A DNA stretch of 64,000 nt. Source: DASYDU01 sp050248495. GTDB lineage: Bacteria > Planctomycetota > Planctomycetia > Pirellulales > Lacipirellulaceae. Positions 45,907 through 57,331 of this stretch are shown here, in pieces. The stretch is from contig JBFWSG010000014.1 in NCBI GenBank assembly GCA_050248495.1, forward strand, positions 55,238 through 119,237, given 5' to 3'. Positions within the stretch are counted from its first letter, which is position 1. The number at the start of each line of letters is the position of its first letter. The position numbers and the translations under genes were made by a program. Under the pieces are notes generated by a model. That model saw nothing but the letters and a program-made list of their open reading frames with translations, searched no databases and was not told the DNA's origin.

Positions 45907-46827
45907 ATGATCAGGCTTCGATACATGACATCCACAGGGCGCTCGATGATCCTGGCCGCCGCCTCCGCCGCGATTGTGGCTGGTTGCGGCCGGCGCGTCG
46001 ACTTGGGCCCCGTCGCCAGCAGCTCGGCGGCCGACGAAATCCGCGGTGCCTTCGCCGCGGCATCGAGCGGCGGTGGTGAAAGCGGCGCGGCCGCTGCGAC
46101 AGGCACCGGCTGGGCCACGCTCAAGGGCCGGTTCACTTTTGATGGGACCGCGCCCACGATGGCGCCGTACAACGTGACCAAGGACCACGCGACCTGTGCC
46201 CCGGGCGGCAAAGCCCCGCTCCAGGAAACGTTGGTCGTGGATAGCGCCAACGGCGGAATCAAGAACGTGGCGATTTACCTCCGCGAAGCCTCGCGCGTCC
46301 ACGAGTCGGCGCAAGCAAACGCGGATGCGGTGCTCTTCGATCAGAAGACCTGTGTGTTCTTGACCCACGTCTGTGCGCTCAAGGTCGGGCAGACGCTCGA
46401 CATCAAGAATTCGGACAACGTCGGCCACAACACGAACATTGCCGGCAAGAAGAACACCTTCAACCAGACGATCCCCGCCGGCGCGACGATTCCCTACAAG
46501 GTCCAGAAGGAAGAGGCCACGCCGGCCCCCGTCAATTGCAGCATCCATCCCTGGATGGTGTCCTGGCTGCTGCCGCGGGAAAATGGCTACTTCGCCGTGT
46601 CCAAGGAAGACGGCACCTTCGAAATCGCCAATCTGCCGGCGGGTGAGAAGCTCGACATCCAGATCTGGCACGAAAGCGCGGCCGGCCCCGGCGGCGCGCT
46701 CGTCGTTACGACGCCGGAAGCAAAGGCCATCGGCTGGACGAACAAGGGCCGCATTACGATCACGCTTCAAGAGAATGAAACCAAAGAGGTCGAGATCAAG
46801 GTGCCGGCCTCCGCGTTCAAGGGTTAG
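45907..46827 (+). CDS. cupredoxin-like lipoprotein, copy 2
   Basis: 306 residues, a paralogue of the preceding gene. The N-terminus ends in the lipobox IVAGC with C27 as the lipid anchor, so it stays at the membrane; the first copy is soluble. Copper ligands by alignment are H174 (NVGHNTNI), C211, H214 and M217 (CSIHPWM). A Ser/Gly/Ala linker at 30-66 precedes the fold. Two inner ATGs (45925, 45946) are alternative starts. Gap to the first copy is 73 bases; likely a tandem duplication followed by specialisation. Confidence 0.85.
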   Translation: MIRLRYMTSTGRSMILAAASAAIVAGCGRRVDLGPVASSSAADEIRGAFAAASSGGGESGAAAATGTGWATLKGRFTFDGTAPTMAPYNVTKDHATCAPGGKAPLQETLVVDSANGGIKNVAIYLREASRVHESAQANADAVLFDQKTCVFLTHVCALKVGQTLDIKNSDNVGHNTNIAGKKNTFNQTIPAGATIPYKVQKEEATPAPVNCSIHPWMVSWLLPRENGYFAVSKEDGTFEIANLPAGEKLDIQIWHESAAGPGGALVVTTPEAKAIGWTNKGRITITLQENETKEVEIKVPASAFKG

Positions 46828-46857
46828 CGCGTTCAAGCGAAAAGACTGGCGCACGAC

Positions 46858-48198
46858 ATGATCAAGCGACTGAACGATAAGTGGAACCAACTCCTGGCCG
46901 CGGCGGTCCTGGCGGCGCTTGCCGGCTGCGTGAAAGCGGAGAGCGATCCGCCAAAGTTCCGCCTCGACATGATGCAGGTGTCGTCGAACCAGATCGTTCC
47001 CGAGCATCAACAGGCGATCGCCAACATCCTGGACGCGATGTTCGGCACCCCGGATGACCCCTTCGCACTGCCCGAGACTGGCCTCGACCTGCGTAAGCTC
47101 AAGATGGCGGCCGGACCGGTGTGGAGCGACAAGCGCGGCGAGAAGCACGGCCTGTATCGCCGCCAGTGTGCCCATTGCCACGGCATCTCGGGCGCCGGCG
47201 ACGGGCCTACCGCGCTGATCCTCAATCCTTATCCGCGCGACTACCGCCCGGGCATCTTCAAATTCAAGAGTACGTTCAATCCCAACGAACCGACCGACGA
47301 AGATCTCCATCACACGCTGATGGACGGCATTCCCGGCACCGCGATGCCCTCGTTCTCGGTGTTGCCGCCGGACGAAGTGGCGGCGCTCTTGGAGTACGTG
47401 AAATACCTCAGCATGCGCGGCCAGATGGAGACCGTGCTGATCGGGTACGTGGTCGACAACCTGGATTACGATCCCGTGACCGGAAAGGCCATCACGCCAC
47501 TCGATCCGGTGAACGACGAAGCCCAGCGGGAAGAGATCATGGCTCTGCTCACGGACGACGTCGTGTCCCGCTGGCAGCCGGACGACGAAACGGTCGTTGT
47601 GCCGGAAGAAGCCGAGCTTCCCGGAACGGACCGTAGCCCGGCGGAGATTGCCGCGTCGGTGAAAGCCGGCCGCGCTTTGTTCTACGGCACCAAAGCCAAC
47701 TGCGTGAAATGTCACGGCCCCACCGGCCTGGGGGACGGACAGCAGGACGACTTCGACGTCTGGAGCAAGGCCGTGAAGACCTTCGAGGACGGCAACGTCG
47801 CGCTCGCCAATACGATTCAGGAAGACGCGAAGAGCCTCTCCGAATTGGAAGGTAAGGAATACGACACCGCCAGCGCCGAGCTAGCGGCTAAGAATCGCGA
47901 GCTGGAGCAAAGAAAACTGGTCGCGTCGACGCTGCTGCCGCCTCGGAACGCGATTCCGAGAAACCTGCGGATGAATTTGTTCCGCGGTGGACGTCGGCCG
48001 CTCGATTTGTATCGCCGCGTCCACCAGGGCATTCCCGGTACGCCGATGCCCGCCGGCGGTCCGGCGGCTCCCGGCGCACAGGGCACGCTCACCGAACAGG
48101 AAATGTGGCAAATCGTCGACTATGTCCGTTCGCTGCCGTTCGAGCCGGCCAGCCAGCCGCAGATGCGACCGCTGAACTCGGAAGCGGTGGTGAATTGA
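46858..48198 (+). CDS. diheme cytochrome c lipoprotein
   Basis: 446 residues. Lipobox LAALAGC puts the lipidated cysteine at C24. Two cytochrome c domains are each marked by a heme site, CAHCH (104-108) and CVKCH (282-286), with axial methionines likely in PGTAMPSFS and PGTPMPAGG. A helical insertion (820-900 bases in) splits the second domain. It lies between the cupredoxins and cox2 and is the likely last electron donor to the CuA site. Confidence 0.9.
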   Translation: MIKRLNDKWNQLLAAAVLAALAGCVKAESDPPKFRLDMMQVSSNQIVPEHQQAIANILDAMFGTPDDPFALPETGLDLRKLKMAAGPVWSDKRGEKHGLYRRQCAHCHGISGAGDGPTALILNPYPRDYRPGIFKFKSTFNPNEPTDEDLHHTLMDGIPGTAMPSFSVLPPDEVAALLEYVKYLSMRGQMETVLIGYVVDNLDYDPVTGKAITPLDPVNDEAQREEIMALLTDDVVSRWQPDDETVVVPEEAELPGTDRSPAEIAASVKAGRALFYGTKANCVKCHGPTGLGDGQQDDFDVWSKAVKTFEDGNVALANTIQEDAKSLSELEGKEYDTASAELAAKNRELEQRKLVASTLLPPRNAIPRNLRMNLFRGGRRPLDLYRRVHQGIPGTPMPAGGPAAPGAQGTLTEQEMWQIVDYVRSLPFEPASQPQMRPLNSEAVVN

Positions 48199-48221
48199 GA
48201 TCGATCCGCGCATATTCGTTA

Positions 48222-48312
48222 ATCGTGGTTAGGAGGTGAGTAAGTGAGTAGGCGAGTGAGTGGGTAGGTGATTGAAACCTACTCACCTAAGGACCTACTC
48301 ACCTGCTCACGT
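48222..48312. repeat. GTGAGTAGG/CCTACTCAC quasi-repeat leader of cox2
   Basis: GGAGGTGAGTAAGTGAGTAG and variants (units close to GTGAGTAGG) fill the first half, and CCTACTCACC occurs twice in the second half, so the two halves are inverted copies. The region can form one long hairpin before cox2. It holds no Shine-Dalgarno. Confidence 0.7.
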
Positions 48313-48318
48313 GAATTC

Positions 48319-49092
48319 ATGAATCGTTTCTGGGCCTTAGTCTTCCTGCTGGTGCCGATCTTCGGCGTGGCGACGTTCGTGGTCGCGCCGTACTACCACC
48401 ACTGGTTCCCGCGCGACATCTCCGAACATGGCCGGGTCATTGACCAGCTGTTCATGTTCATTTTGTATCTCACGGGCGCCGTGTTCATCGCCACCGAAGG
48501 CGCGCTGTTCTACTTCATGTGGAAGTACAACGCCAGCAGCAGTAAAGAACCGACGAAGTTCTCCCACGGCAGCCACACGCTGGAGGTCGTCTGGACGATC
48601 CTCCCGACCGTGACACTCTTGTTCATCGCCATTTACCAGATGAACGCCTGGGCCGACGCCAAGATGCGCCGCCCCAATATCCCGGTCACCGCCGAGATCA
48701 CCGGCCGCCAATTCAATTGGGACGTTCGCTATCCCGGCGCCGACGGCGAGCTCTACACACCGGATGACATCTTCCGCTACGACGGCCAGATCCATCTGCC
48801 GGCCCATGAAGAAGTGCTGCTGTTGATCAAGAGCGGCGACGTGCTCCACAGTTTCTTCTTGCCCAACGTGCGGATGAAGCAGGACGTGGTGCCCGGCATG
48901 GCGCAGAACATGTGGTTCAAGGCCAAGGACACCGGCGAGTTCGACATCGTCTGTGCCGAGCTCTGCGGCTGGGGCCACTACAAGATGAAAGGCCGCGTGA
49001 CGTTCGAGGACCGCCCGCAGTACGAGGCCTGGCTTAAGCAAATGTACGACGAGCAGGAAGCCAAAACCGTTGCCATCACGCCAACCGAATAA
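48319..49092 (+). CDS. ctaC: cytochrome c oxidase subunit II
   Basis: 257 residues, two N-terminal helices and a periplasmic CuA domain. CuA ligands are H177 (VLHSFFLP), C212, C216, H220 and M223 with E214 in CAELCGWGHYKM; all six are present, so the site is intact. There is no fused cytochrome c domain, which makes external donors (the diheme lipoprotein or cupredoxins) necessary. QFNWDVRYPG is the conserved tryptophan strand. The ATG at 48319 follows the repeat leader; the longer frame translates that repeat. Confidence 0.94.
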   Translation: MNRFWALVFLLVPIFGVATFVVAPYYHHWFPRDISEHGRVIDQLFMFILYLTGAVFIATEGALFYFMWKYNASSSKEPTKFSHGSHTLEVVWTILPTVTLLFIAIYQMNAWADAKMRRPNIPVTAEITGRQFNWDVRYPGADGELYTPDDIFRYDGQIHLPAHEEVLLLIKSGDVLHSFFLPNVRMKQDVVPGMAQNMWFKAKDTGEFDIVCAELCGWGHYKMKGRVTFEDRPQYEAWLKQMYDEQEAKTVAITPTE

Positions 49093-49143
49093 CCGCTCAG
49101 TTACCGAATCCTGACCTCTGACCACCTGCCTCCGGCCCCTCCC

Positions 49144-50928
<1,785 letters not shown>

Positions 50929-50933
50929 GGAAA

Positions 50934-51006
50934 TGACGAAGGACGAATGTCTAATGACGAGCGAACGGTCCTTATAGTCATTCGTCATTCGTCATTCGGA
51001 ATTCGT
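50934..51006. repeat. ATGACGAAT / ATTCGTCAT quasi-repeats before ctaA
   Basis: AATGACGAAGGACGAATG and ATGACGAGCG in the left half mirror CATTCGTCATTCGTCATTCG and ATTCGTCATT in the right half, forming an inverted array between ctaD and ctaA. The middle (GGTCCTTATAG) is unpaired. Degenerate tandem units are clear by eye. Confidence 0.7.
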
Positions 51007-51023
51007 CATTACAGATTTTGTCC

Positions 51024-52052
51024 ATGCAACTTGACTCGCGCAATCCGACGTCGCCGTGGCCCCATCGCTGGGCGGTGGTACTGGCGTGCGCGACCTTCCC
51101 GCTGCTATGGGTGGGCGGGTTGGTGACGACTACCGACGCGGGAATGGCGGTGCCGGATTGGCCGAGCACGTACGGTTACAACCTGTTCTTGTATCCCTGG
51201 ACGACCTGGCTCTCCGGCCCGTGGGACCTGTTTGTCGAACACGGGCATCGCCTGGTCGCTTCGGCGGTGGGCATGCTCACGATTGGCCTGGCGATCGTTT
51301 TCTGGCGCACGGGAGAGCGGCTGTGGCTGCGAAACTTGAGCCTCGCCGCACTGGCGCTGGTGATCTTCCAGGGCGTGCTGGGTGGGATGCGGGTGCTCTT
51401 GGATGAACGGACGCTCGCCATGCTGCACGGCTGCACGGGCCCGCTGTTCTTTGCACTCACCGTGTCGATGGCCGTGTTCACGTCGCGGCGCTGGCGCGAG
51501 CCGCAACCGCGCGAATCGTCGCCGGGTGATCTGGCGACGGCGAGACTGGTCCGCGGCCTCGCGGTGGTGACCTCGATCTTGTTTTATTTGCAGCTGGTGT
51601 TCGGCGCCGTGCTGCGGCACGTGCCGGTCGACAGCGAGCCGGGCGCGTTCCTCCTGGCCGTGCGGTTTCATTTGTTCCTGGCCGGAGTCCTCACGCTGCA
51701 TGTAATCGCGCTGGCTTCGATGGTGCTATGGCATTACCGCGGCGTGCGTCCGCTCGGCGGCCTGACGTGGGCGCTCTGCGGCTTGCTCGTGGTGCAGATT
51801 CTGCTCGGCGGCGGCACGTGGATCATGAAATTTGCCGTGCCTGTTTGGGCGGCGGATTGGCTGCCCCTCGAGCCGATGGCCAACCAGGCCGACGGCTGGC
51901 TGCAGACGCACATCATCACGGCCCACGTCGCCGTCGGATCGCTACTGTTGGTCACGTCGCTATCGATCGCCCTGTATGCGCTGCGGCTCCTGGCCCGCAC
52001 GCCGGCGGTTCGTCCGCTTGCCGCGTCGCCGCGGATGGGGGTGGCCACATGA
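51024..52052 (+). CDS. ctaA: heme A synthase (CtaA/COX15)
   Basis: 342 residues, eight helices in two half-repeats. Heme ligand histidines sit in EHGHRLVAS, LHGCTGPLFF, RFHLFLAGVLTLHVI and ITAHVAVGS. It oxidises the methyl group of heme O to the formyl of heme A. A TTG at 51018 is a less likely start. The TGA overlaps ctaB by 4 bases (ATGA). Confidence 0.92.
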   Translation: MQLDSRNPTSPWPHRWAVVLACATFPLLWVGGLVTTTDAGMAVPDWPSTYGYNLFLYPWTTWLSGPWDLFVEHGHRLVASAVGMLTIGLAIVFWRTGERLWLRNLSLAALALVIFQGVLGGMRVLLDERTLAMLHGCTGPLFFALTVSMAVFTSRRWREPQPRESSPGDLATARLVRGLAVVTSILFYLQLVFGAVLRHVPVDSEPGAFLLAVRFHLFLAGVLTLHVIALASMVLWHYRGVRPLGGLTWALCGLLVVQILLGGGTWIMKFAVPVWAADWLPLEPMANQADGWLQTHIITAHVAVGSLLLVTSLSIALYALRLLARTPAVRPLAASPRMGVAT

Positions 52053-52990
52053 CGCGGATCACCAGCAGCGCCGGATCGCACAGTGCCCCATCGCATTCGA
52101 CCGACTGGTCGAACGAACGCACGGGTCTCGTCGCGCGGCTGGGCGATTTCATCGAGCTCACCAAGCCGCGGATTGTGATGCTCGAGCTGGTGACGGTGGT
52201 CGTCGCGGCACACTTGGCCGCGCCGCGCGGCGTCGATGCTTGGATCCTGTGGCACACGGTGCTTGGCACGATGCTCGTGGCCGCCAGCGCCGGCGCGTTC
52301 AATCAGTGGCTCGAAGCGTCAACCGACGCCCGGATGCAACGCACGGCGTTGCGTCCACTCCCCGCGGGGCGGCTCGAAGCGTGGCAGGTCGTGTTGTTTG
52401 GTCTGGTCACGCTGGCAATCGGCGCCGCGCAGCTGCTGGTGTTCGTTAATCCGCTCACGGCCGGCGCGGCGATCGCCACCTGGCTCGTGTATGTGACGCT
52501 CTACACGCCGCTCAAGACGCGCACACCGCTCAACACGGCCGTCGGCGCCGTCAGCGGCTCGCTACCGATCCTGATCGGTTGGACCGCCACGGGTGCCGCG
52601 CTCGACATGCGGGCCTGGGCCCTGGTGGCAACCATGTTCCTCTGGCAATTCCCGCATTTCATGGCAATCGCTTGGCTGTACCGCGCGGATTACACCCGCG
52701 GCTCGCAGCGGATGCTCACCGTGGTCGATCCCTCGGGTTTGCGTGCCGCAGGGCAGGGGGTCGTGGCGGCGCTGGCGCTCATTCCGGTGAGCCTCGTGCC
52801 GGCGCTCGCTCCGGAGGCGGGCAGCCCCTTGATTTATAGCGTTTGGACGTTGTCCTTGGGTGTCGCGCAGGCCGCGGCGGCCGTGCTGTTCCTCGTCAAG
52901 CGCGACGATTGGTCCGCCCGCTGGCTGTTGCGAGCGAGCCTGATTTACCTCACCTGCTGGATGGGCCTGTTGGTAATGGTCGCCGTGTAG
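52049..52990 (+). CDS. ctaB: protoheme IX farnesyltransferase
   Basis: 313 residues, UbiA-type prenyltransferase. The family's Asp-rich motif NQWLEASTDARMQRT and the second acidic motif LYRADYTRGSQRML are intact; ELTKPRIVMLELVTVV is the canonical first helix. It makes heme O from protoheme and farnesyl diphosphate, the substrate of CtaA. The start at 52049 overlaps the ctaA stop. Residues 1-30 are an unusual hydrophilic Ser/Asn-rich extension. Confidence 0.93.
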   Translation: MTRITSSAGSHSAPSHSTDWSNERTGLVARLGDFIELTKPRIVMLELVTVVVAAHLAAPRGVDAWILWHTVLGTMLVAASAGAFNQWLEASTDARMQRTALRPLPAGRLEAWQVVLFGLVTLAIGAAQLLVFVNPLTAGAAIATWLVYVTLYTPLKTRTPLNTAVGAVSGSLPILIGWTATGAALDMRAWALVATMFLWQFPHFMAIAWLYRADYTRGSQRMLTVVDPSGLRAAGQGVVAALALIPVSLVPALAPEAGSPLIYSVWTLSLGVAQAAAAVLFLVKRDDWSARWLLRASLIYLTCWMGLLVMVAV

Positions 52991-53046
52991 CACCCGAGCG
53001 AACACAAGACACACTCCACACTCAACTCTCGACACTCAACCTTCCC

Positions 53047-54081
<1,035 letters not shown>

Positions 54082-54087
54082 TTACAA

Positions 54088-54168
54088 CCCGGCCAGAATG
54101 ACCGGGCTATATAGCCGAGCCATCCTGGCTTCGGTCGGAATATCATCGAGCCAGCCTGGCTCGGTTGG
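54088..54168. repeat. hairpin repeats before the cox4 gene
   Basis: CCCGG (54088-54092) pairs with CCGGG (54102-54106). Two near-identical units follow, GAGCCATCCTGGCTTCGG (54117-54134, running on to 54138) and GAGCCAGCCTGGCTCGG (54148-54164, on to 54168), each a palindrome. The second contains the perfect GAGCCAGCCTGGCTC. They look like REP-type units. Confidence 0.65.
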
Positions 54169-54179
54169 AGCGATGGACC

Positions 54180-54683
54180 ATGAGCGAACACAGTCACGAT
54201 TTGCAGCATCGGCTGGAAGAAGGCGTCGAGCACGCGTTCGGCGACATCGATCACCACGGACACCACAACGTCCACGGCAGCATCGGCAAATACCTGATGG
54301 TGTTTCTCGCGCTGTGCGTGCTCACGGGCGCGTCGTTCTTCACGTATTCCGACTTGTGGCCGTTCAAAGAACAGAAGCACGTCACCTGGGCGTTCATGAT
54401 GGCCGTTTCCTGCACCAAGGCGATGCTGGTGATCATGTTCTTCATGCACTTGCTCTGGGAAGCCAACTGGAAGTGGGTGCTGACGATCCCGGCCAGCTGC
54501 ATGTCGATTTTCCTGCTGTTGATGCTGATTCCGGATGTGGGCCTGCGGCAAGACAACGGCTGGGCCTGGTACTCGCGGAATCGCTGGTTGTTTGCAGCCG
54601 ACAAGCCGGCCGTCGAGGCCTCAGATGTCAAGGCGCTCGAGCACCAGGAAGGCGAAGTGCATCCCACGGAAGGCCACAAATAG
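54180..54683 (+). CDS. cytochrome c oxidase subunit IV (prokaryotic COX4)
   Basis: 167 residues: a His/Asp-rich N-terminus (EHSHDLQHRLEEGVEHAFGDIDHHGHHNVHG), three helices (YLMVFLALCVLTGASFF, AFMMAVSCTKAMLVIMFFMHLLW, WVLTIPASCMSIFLLLMLIPDVG) and a charged tail. The short third-subunit family (COX4_pro) has this shape; the conserved KAMLVIMFFMHL is typical. Probably stabilises subunits I-III. It is flanked by hairpin repeats on both sides. Confidence 0.85.
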   Translation: MSEHSHDLQHRLEEGVEHAFGDIDHHGHHNVHGSIGKYLMVFLALCVLTGASFFTYSDLWPFKEQKHVTWAFMMAVSCTKAMLVIMFFMHLLWEANWKWVLTIPASCMSIFLLLMLIPDVGLRQDNGWAWYSRNRWLFAADKPAVEASDVKALEHQEGEVHPTEGHK

Positions 54684-54750
54684 GCCAGCTGCGCATGGCT
54701 GGCCCCGATGATCCGGTCCGCACGAATGGCGTGCCAGGCCGGAAAGCCTG
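54683..54750. repeat. hairpin repeats between cox4 and the ABC ATPase gene
   Basis: GGCCAGC (54683-54689) pairs with GCTGGCC (54698-54704), and CAGGC (54735-54739) with GCCTG (54746-54750). The first overlaps the cox4 stop. They continue the series before cox4 and may partly end the transcript. Confidence 0.5.
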
Positions 54751-54758
54751 ACGTACCT

Positions 54759-55733
54759 ATGTCCGAATCGTCCGCTATCGAGATTTCTCACCTGGGCCAC
54801 CGCTACGGCGACCATGTGGCGATCGCCGACCTGTCGCTAAAGGTCGCCTCCGGCGAGATTTTCGTCCTGTTGGGTCCGAACGGCAGCGGCAAGACGACGC
54901 TGTTTCGTGTCCTCTCGACGCTGATCCCGCTGCAGCAAGGCGAGGCGAACATCCTCGGCTTCAACTTGCGATTCGAGCAGGACGCGATTCGCCGCCGGCT
55001 GGGCATCGTGTTTCAGTCGCCCAGCGTCGATAAAAAGCTCACGGTGATCGAGAACATTTATCATCATGGGCGGCTGTATGGAGTGCTGGGAAGCGAGTTG
55101 CGACAGCGGGCCGACGAGATGCTGACTCGACTGGGGCTCGCCGATCGGCGCAAAGCCCTCGTCGAGACGCTCTCCGGCGGTCTGCGGCGGCGGGTCGAGC
55201 TGGCCCAGGGAATGCTCCACCGACCGCGGCTGCTGCTTTTGGACGAGCCGTCGACGGGCCTCGATCCTGGGGCGCGGAGCGACGTCTGGCAATACCTCGA
55301 ACAAGTGCGACGAGAGGACGGGGTGACAGTCGTCCTCACGACGCATCTCTTGGAGGAAGCGGAGCGGGCCGATCGGATTGCGATCATGCACCAGGGGAAG
55401 CTCGTCGCGCTCGATACGCCGACCGAGCTTCAAGCGGCCGTGGGCGGCGACGCAATCACGATTCGCACGGCCAATCCGCAGCAGCTGGCCGCGGCGATCG
55501 GCGAAAAATTCACTTGTAGCGCGGCGGTGGTCGACGGCTCGGTGCGGCTCGAGCAGCCAGATGGCCACCAATGGGTGCCGCGGCTGGTCGAGGCCTTTCC
55601 CGATCGCATCGACGCGATCACCCTCGGCAAGCCGACGCTCGAAGACGTATTCATCCATACGACGGGGCACCAGTTCTGGAACGGCGAACCGTCGGCGGAA
55701 GACTCCAAGTCGAAAAAGAAAAGCCAACACTGA
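54759..55733 (+). CDS. ABC transporter ATPase (ABC-2 exporter type)
   Basis: 324 residues. Walker A GPNGSGKTT (39-47), signature LSGGLRRR, Walker B LLLLDEPSTGLD and the switch histidine in LTTHLLEEAE are all intact. A C-terminal accessory domain (residues ~230-305) is as in the DrrA/CcmA-like subfamily. The TGA/ATG overlap (TGATG) couples it to the permease. Embedded between oxidase subunit and assembly genes, it may export or insert something the oxidase needs, such as in the NosFY model, but nothing in the sequence shows the cargo. Confidence 0.9.
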   Translation: MSESSAIEISHLGHRYGDHVAIADLSLKVASGEIFVLLGPNGSGKTTLFRVLSTLIPLQQGEANILGFNLRFEQDAIRRRLGIVFQSPSVDKKLTVIENIYHHGRLYGVLGSELRQRADEMLTRLGLADRRKALVETLSGGLRRRVELAQGMLHRPRLLLLDEPSTGLDPGARSDVWQYLEQVRREDGVTVVLTTHLLEEAERADRIAIMHQGKLVALDTPTELQAAVGGDAITIRTANPQQLAAAIGEKFTCSAAVVDGSVRLEQPDGHQWVPRLVEAFPDRIDAITLGKPTLEDVFIHTTGHQFWNGEPSAEDSKSKKKSQH

Positions 55734-56557
55734 TGAGCACCGCGACCACGACCCCTGAAACCGTGCCAGCGTGGCCCGTCGTGTTCACGCTTGCGCAGCG
55801 GGAACTTGTGCGATTCTTCCGGCAGCGGAACCGCGTGTTCGGAGCGCTGGGGCAGCCGATCATTTTTTGGCTCTTGTTTAGCGCCGGACTCGGTTCGACG
55901 AAATTCGGCGACTCGAATCGGCTCGACTACGCCCATTTCTTCCCCGGCACGATCGTGATGATCCTGTTGTTCACGGCGATCTTCGCCACGATATCAATCA
56001 TCGAGGACCGGAAGGAAGGGTTCTTGCAGGGCGTGCTGGTGGCGCCGGTGCCGCGTTGGTCGATGGTGCTGGGCAAAGTGCTCGGCGGGGCGACGATCGC
56101 CATGTTACAAGGACTGATCTTTCTCGCGCTCGGCTGGCTCACGATTAAGCAGATTCAGCCGACCCCTATCGGGCTCGCGGCGTCGATCGCGCTAATGTTC
56201 GTGATCTCAATCGCGCTCACGTCGCTGGGCTTCGTCCTGGCCTGGAGGATGGATTCGACCCAAGGTTTCCACGCCGTGATGAGCGTTTTTCTATTGCCCA
56301 TGTGGCTGCTCTCCGGGGCGTTTTTTCCCATGAATGTGGGGGGCTGGTTGGGCTGGATCGTGAGGCTCAATCCCCTCACCTACGGCGTTGCCGGTCTGCG
56401 GCATTACCTACAATATCCCGAGGGGGTGACCGGCGACGCGGCGGCCGGGCTGCCGGGTCTCACATTGTCGTGGATGATTTCGCTGCTGTTTGCGGCCGGG
56501 CTGTTTGCGGCATCGTGCTGGATCGTCGGGACGCGCTCCCGCGGAGATTTGCTATGA
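55733..56557 (+). CDS. ABC-2 type permease
   Basis: 274 residues with six helices: LGQPIIFWLLFSAGLG, FFPGTIVMILLFTAIFATISII, AMLQGLIFLALGWLTI, LAASIALMFVISIALTSLGFVLAW, AVMSVFLLPMWLLSGAFFPM and SLLFAAGLFAASCWIVG. The ABC-2 hallmarks EDRKEGFLQGVLVAPVPRWSMVLGKVLGG and LSGAFFPMNVGGWLGWIVRLNPLTY are present. Starts one base before the ATPase stop ends and ends 4 bases into the SCO gene; so three genes are coupled. Confidence 0.9.
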   Translation: MSTATTTPETVPAWPVVFTLAQRELVRFFRQRNRVFGALGQPIIFWLLFSAGLGSTKFGDSNRLDYAHFFPGTIVMILLFTAIFATISIIEDRKEGFLQGVLVAPVPRWSMVLGKVLGGATIAMLQGLIFLALGWLTIKQIQPTPIGLAASIALMFVISIALTSLGFVLAWRMDSTQGFHAVMSVFLLPMWLLSGAFFPMNVGGWLGWIVRLNPLTYGVAGLRHYLQYPEGVTGDAAAGLPGLTLSWMISLLFAAGLFAASCWIVGTRSRGDLL

Positions 56558-57240
56558 GTGACACCACGAACGAAGACAACGCGGCCGCGCGGGCGGCGTC
56601 AGGCTCGATCGCGCCCTACATCATCGCCGCGGCCATCGTCCTCGTTGGAGCTTACGGTGCGTTCAAGATGTACCAGGTCGAGCAGTTCGAAGCTTCACAG
56701 GGCGATGCGATTCCAGTTCAGCCGGTCGGGCCACCCCTCACCGAATTCGAACTCACGCGGAGCGACGGCCAGCCGTTTCGCACCTCCGACATGAAGGGCA
56801 AGGTGTGGGTGGCGACTTACTTCTTCACCACCTGCCCCGGCAATTGCATTCGGCTCAATCAGAACATCCAGTTCCTGAACAATCTGCCGGACTTGAAGGA
56901 CGTCACCTGGGTCAGCATCACCTGTGACCCGGACAACGACACCCTCGAAGCGCTTGCCGACTACGCGACGCGCTGGAAGGCCGATCCAGAGCGGTGGTTG
57001 TTCGCGCGGGCCGATCTTGACTACACGAAACGGGTCGCCGCCGGGATGAATCTCGCGCTCTATCGCAAGGGGCACCAGGACTACGCCATCGTCGTCGACA
57101 AAACGGGCAAGGTCCGCGGCATGTACGATGCCACCAGCAAGAGCCAGTCCGAACGGCTCTACCAGAAATTGCTCGAGCTCCAGGCGGAAGAAGCGCCGAA
57201 GGATTTGGCGGCCACCCCGGCGGAGAACAATGCCACCTGA
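56554..57240 (+). CDS. SCO1/SenC copper chaperone
   Basis: 228 residues: one N-terminal helix (IAPYIIAAAIVLVGAYGAF), then a thioredoxin-like fold with TTCPGNC (C94 and C98, the copper-binding CxxxC) and H174 in KGHQDYAIVVDKTG, matching the distal copper histidine of Bacillus Sco. It loads copper into CuA of subunit II. Overlaps the permease by 4 bases (ATGA). Confidence 0.92.
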   Translation: MSDTTNEDNAAARAASGSIAPYIIAAAIVLVGAYGAFKMYQVEQFEASQGDAIPVQPVGPPLTEFELTRSDGQPFRTSDMKGKVWVATYFFTTCPGNCIRLNQNIQFLNNLPDLKDVTWVSITCDPDNDTLEALADYATRWKADPERWLFARADLDYTKRVAAGMNLALYRKGHQDYAIVVDKTGKVRGMYDATSKSQSERLYQKLLELQAEEAPKDLAATPAENNAT

Positions 57241-57331
57241 CACGAATGGTTGCGGCAACGGGTGAATCAGAAGTCGTGGCCGACGACGCCAACGGCGACG
57301 ATCTGGGACGGTTGACTCGAAGTTTGCCCCT

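Noticed and set aside
45862..47715. 617-codon minus-strand open frame
   Set aside because: Antisense to the cupredoxin and diheme cytochrome genes, which have clear domains; its own translation has shadow composition.
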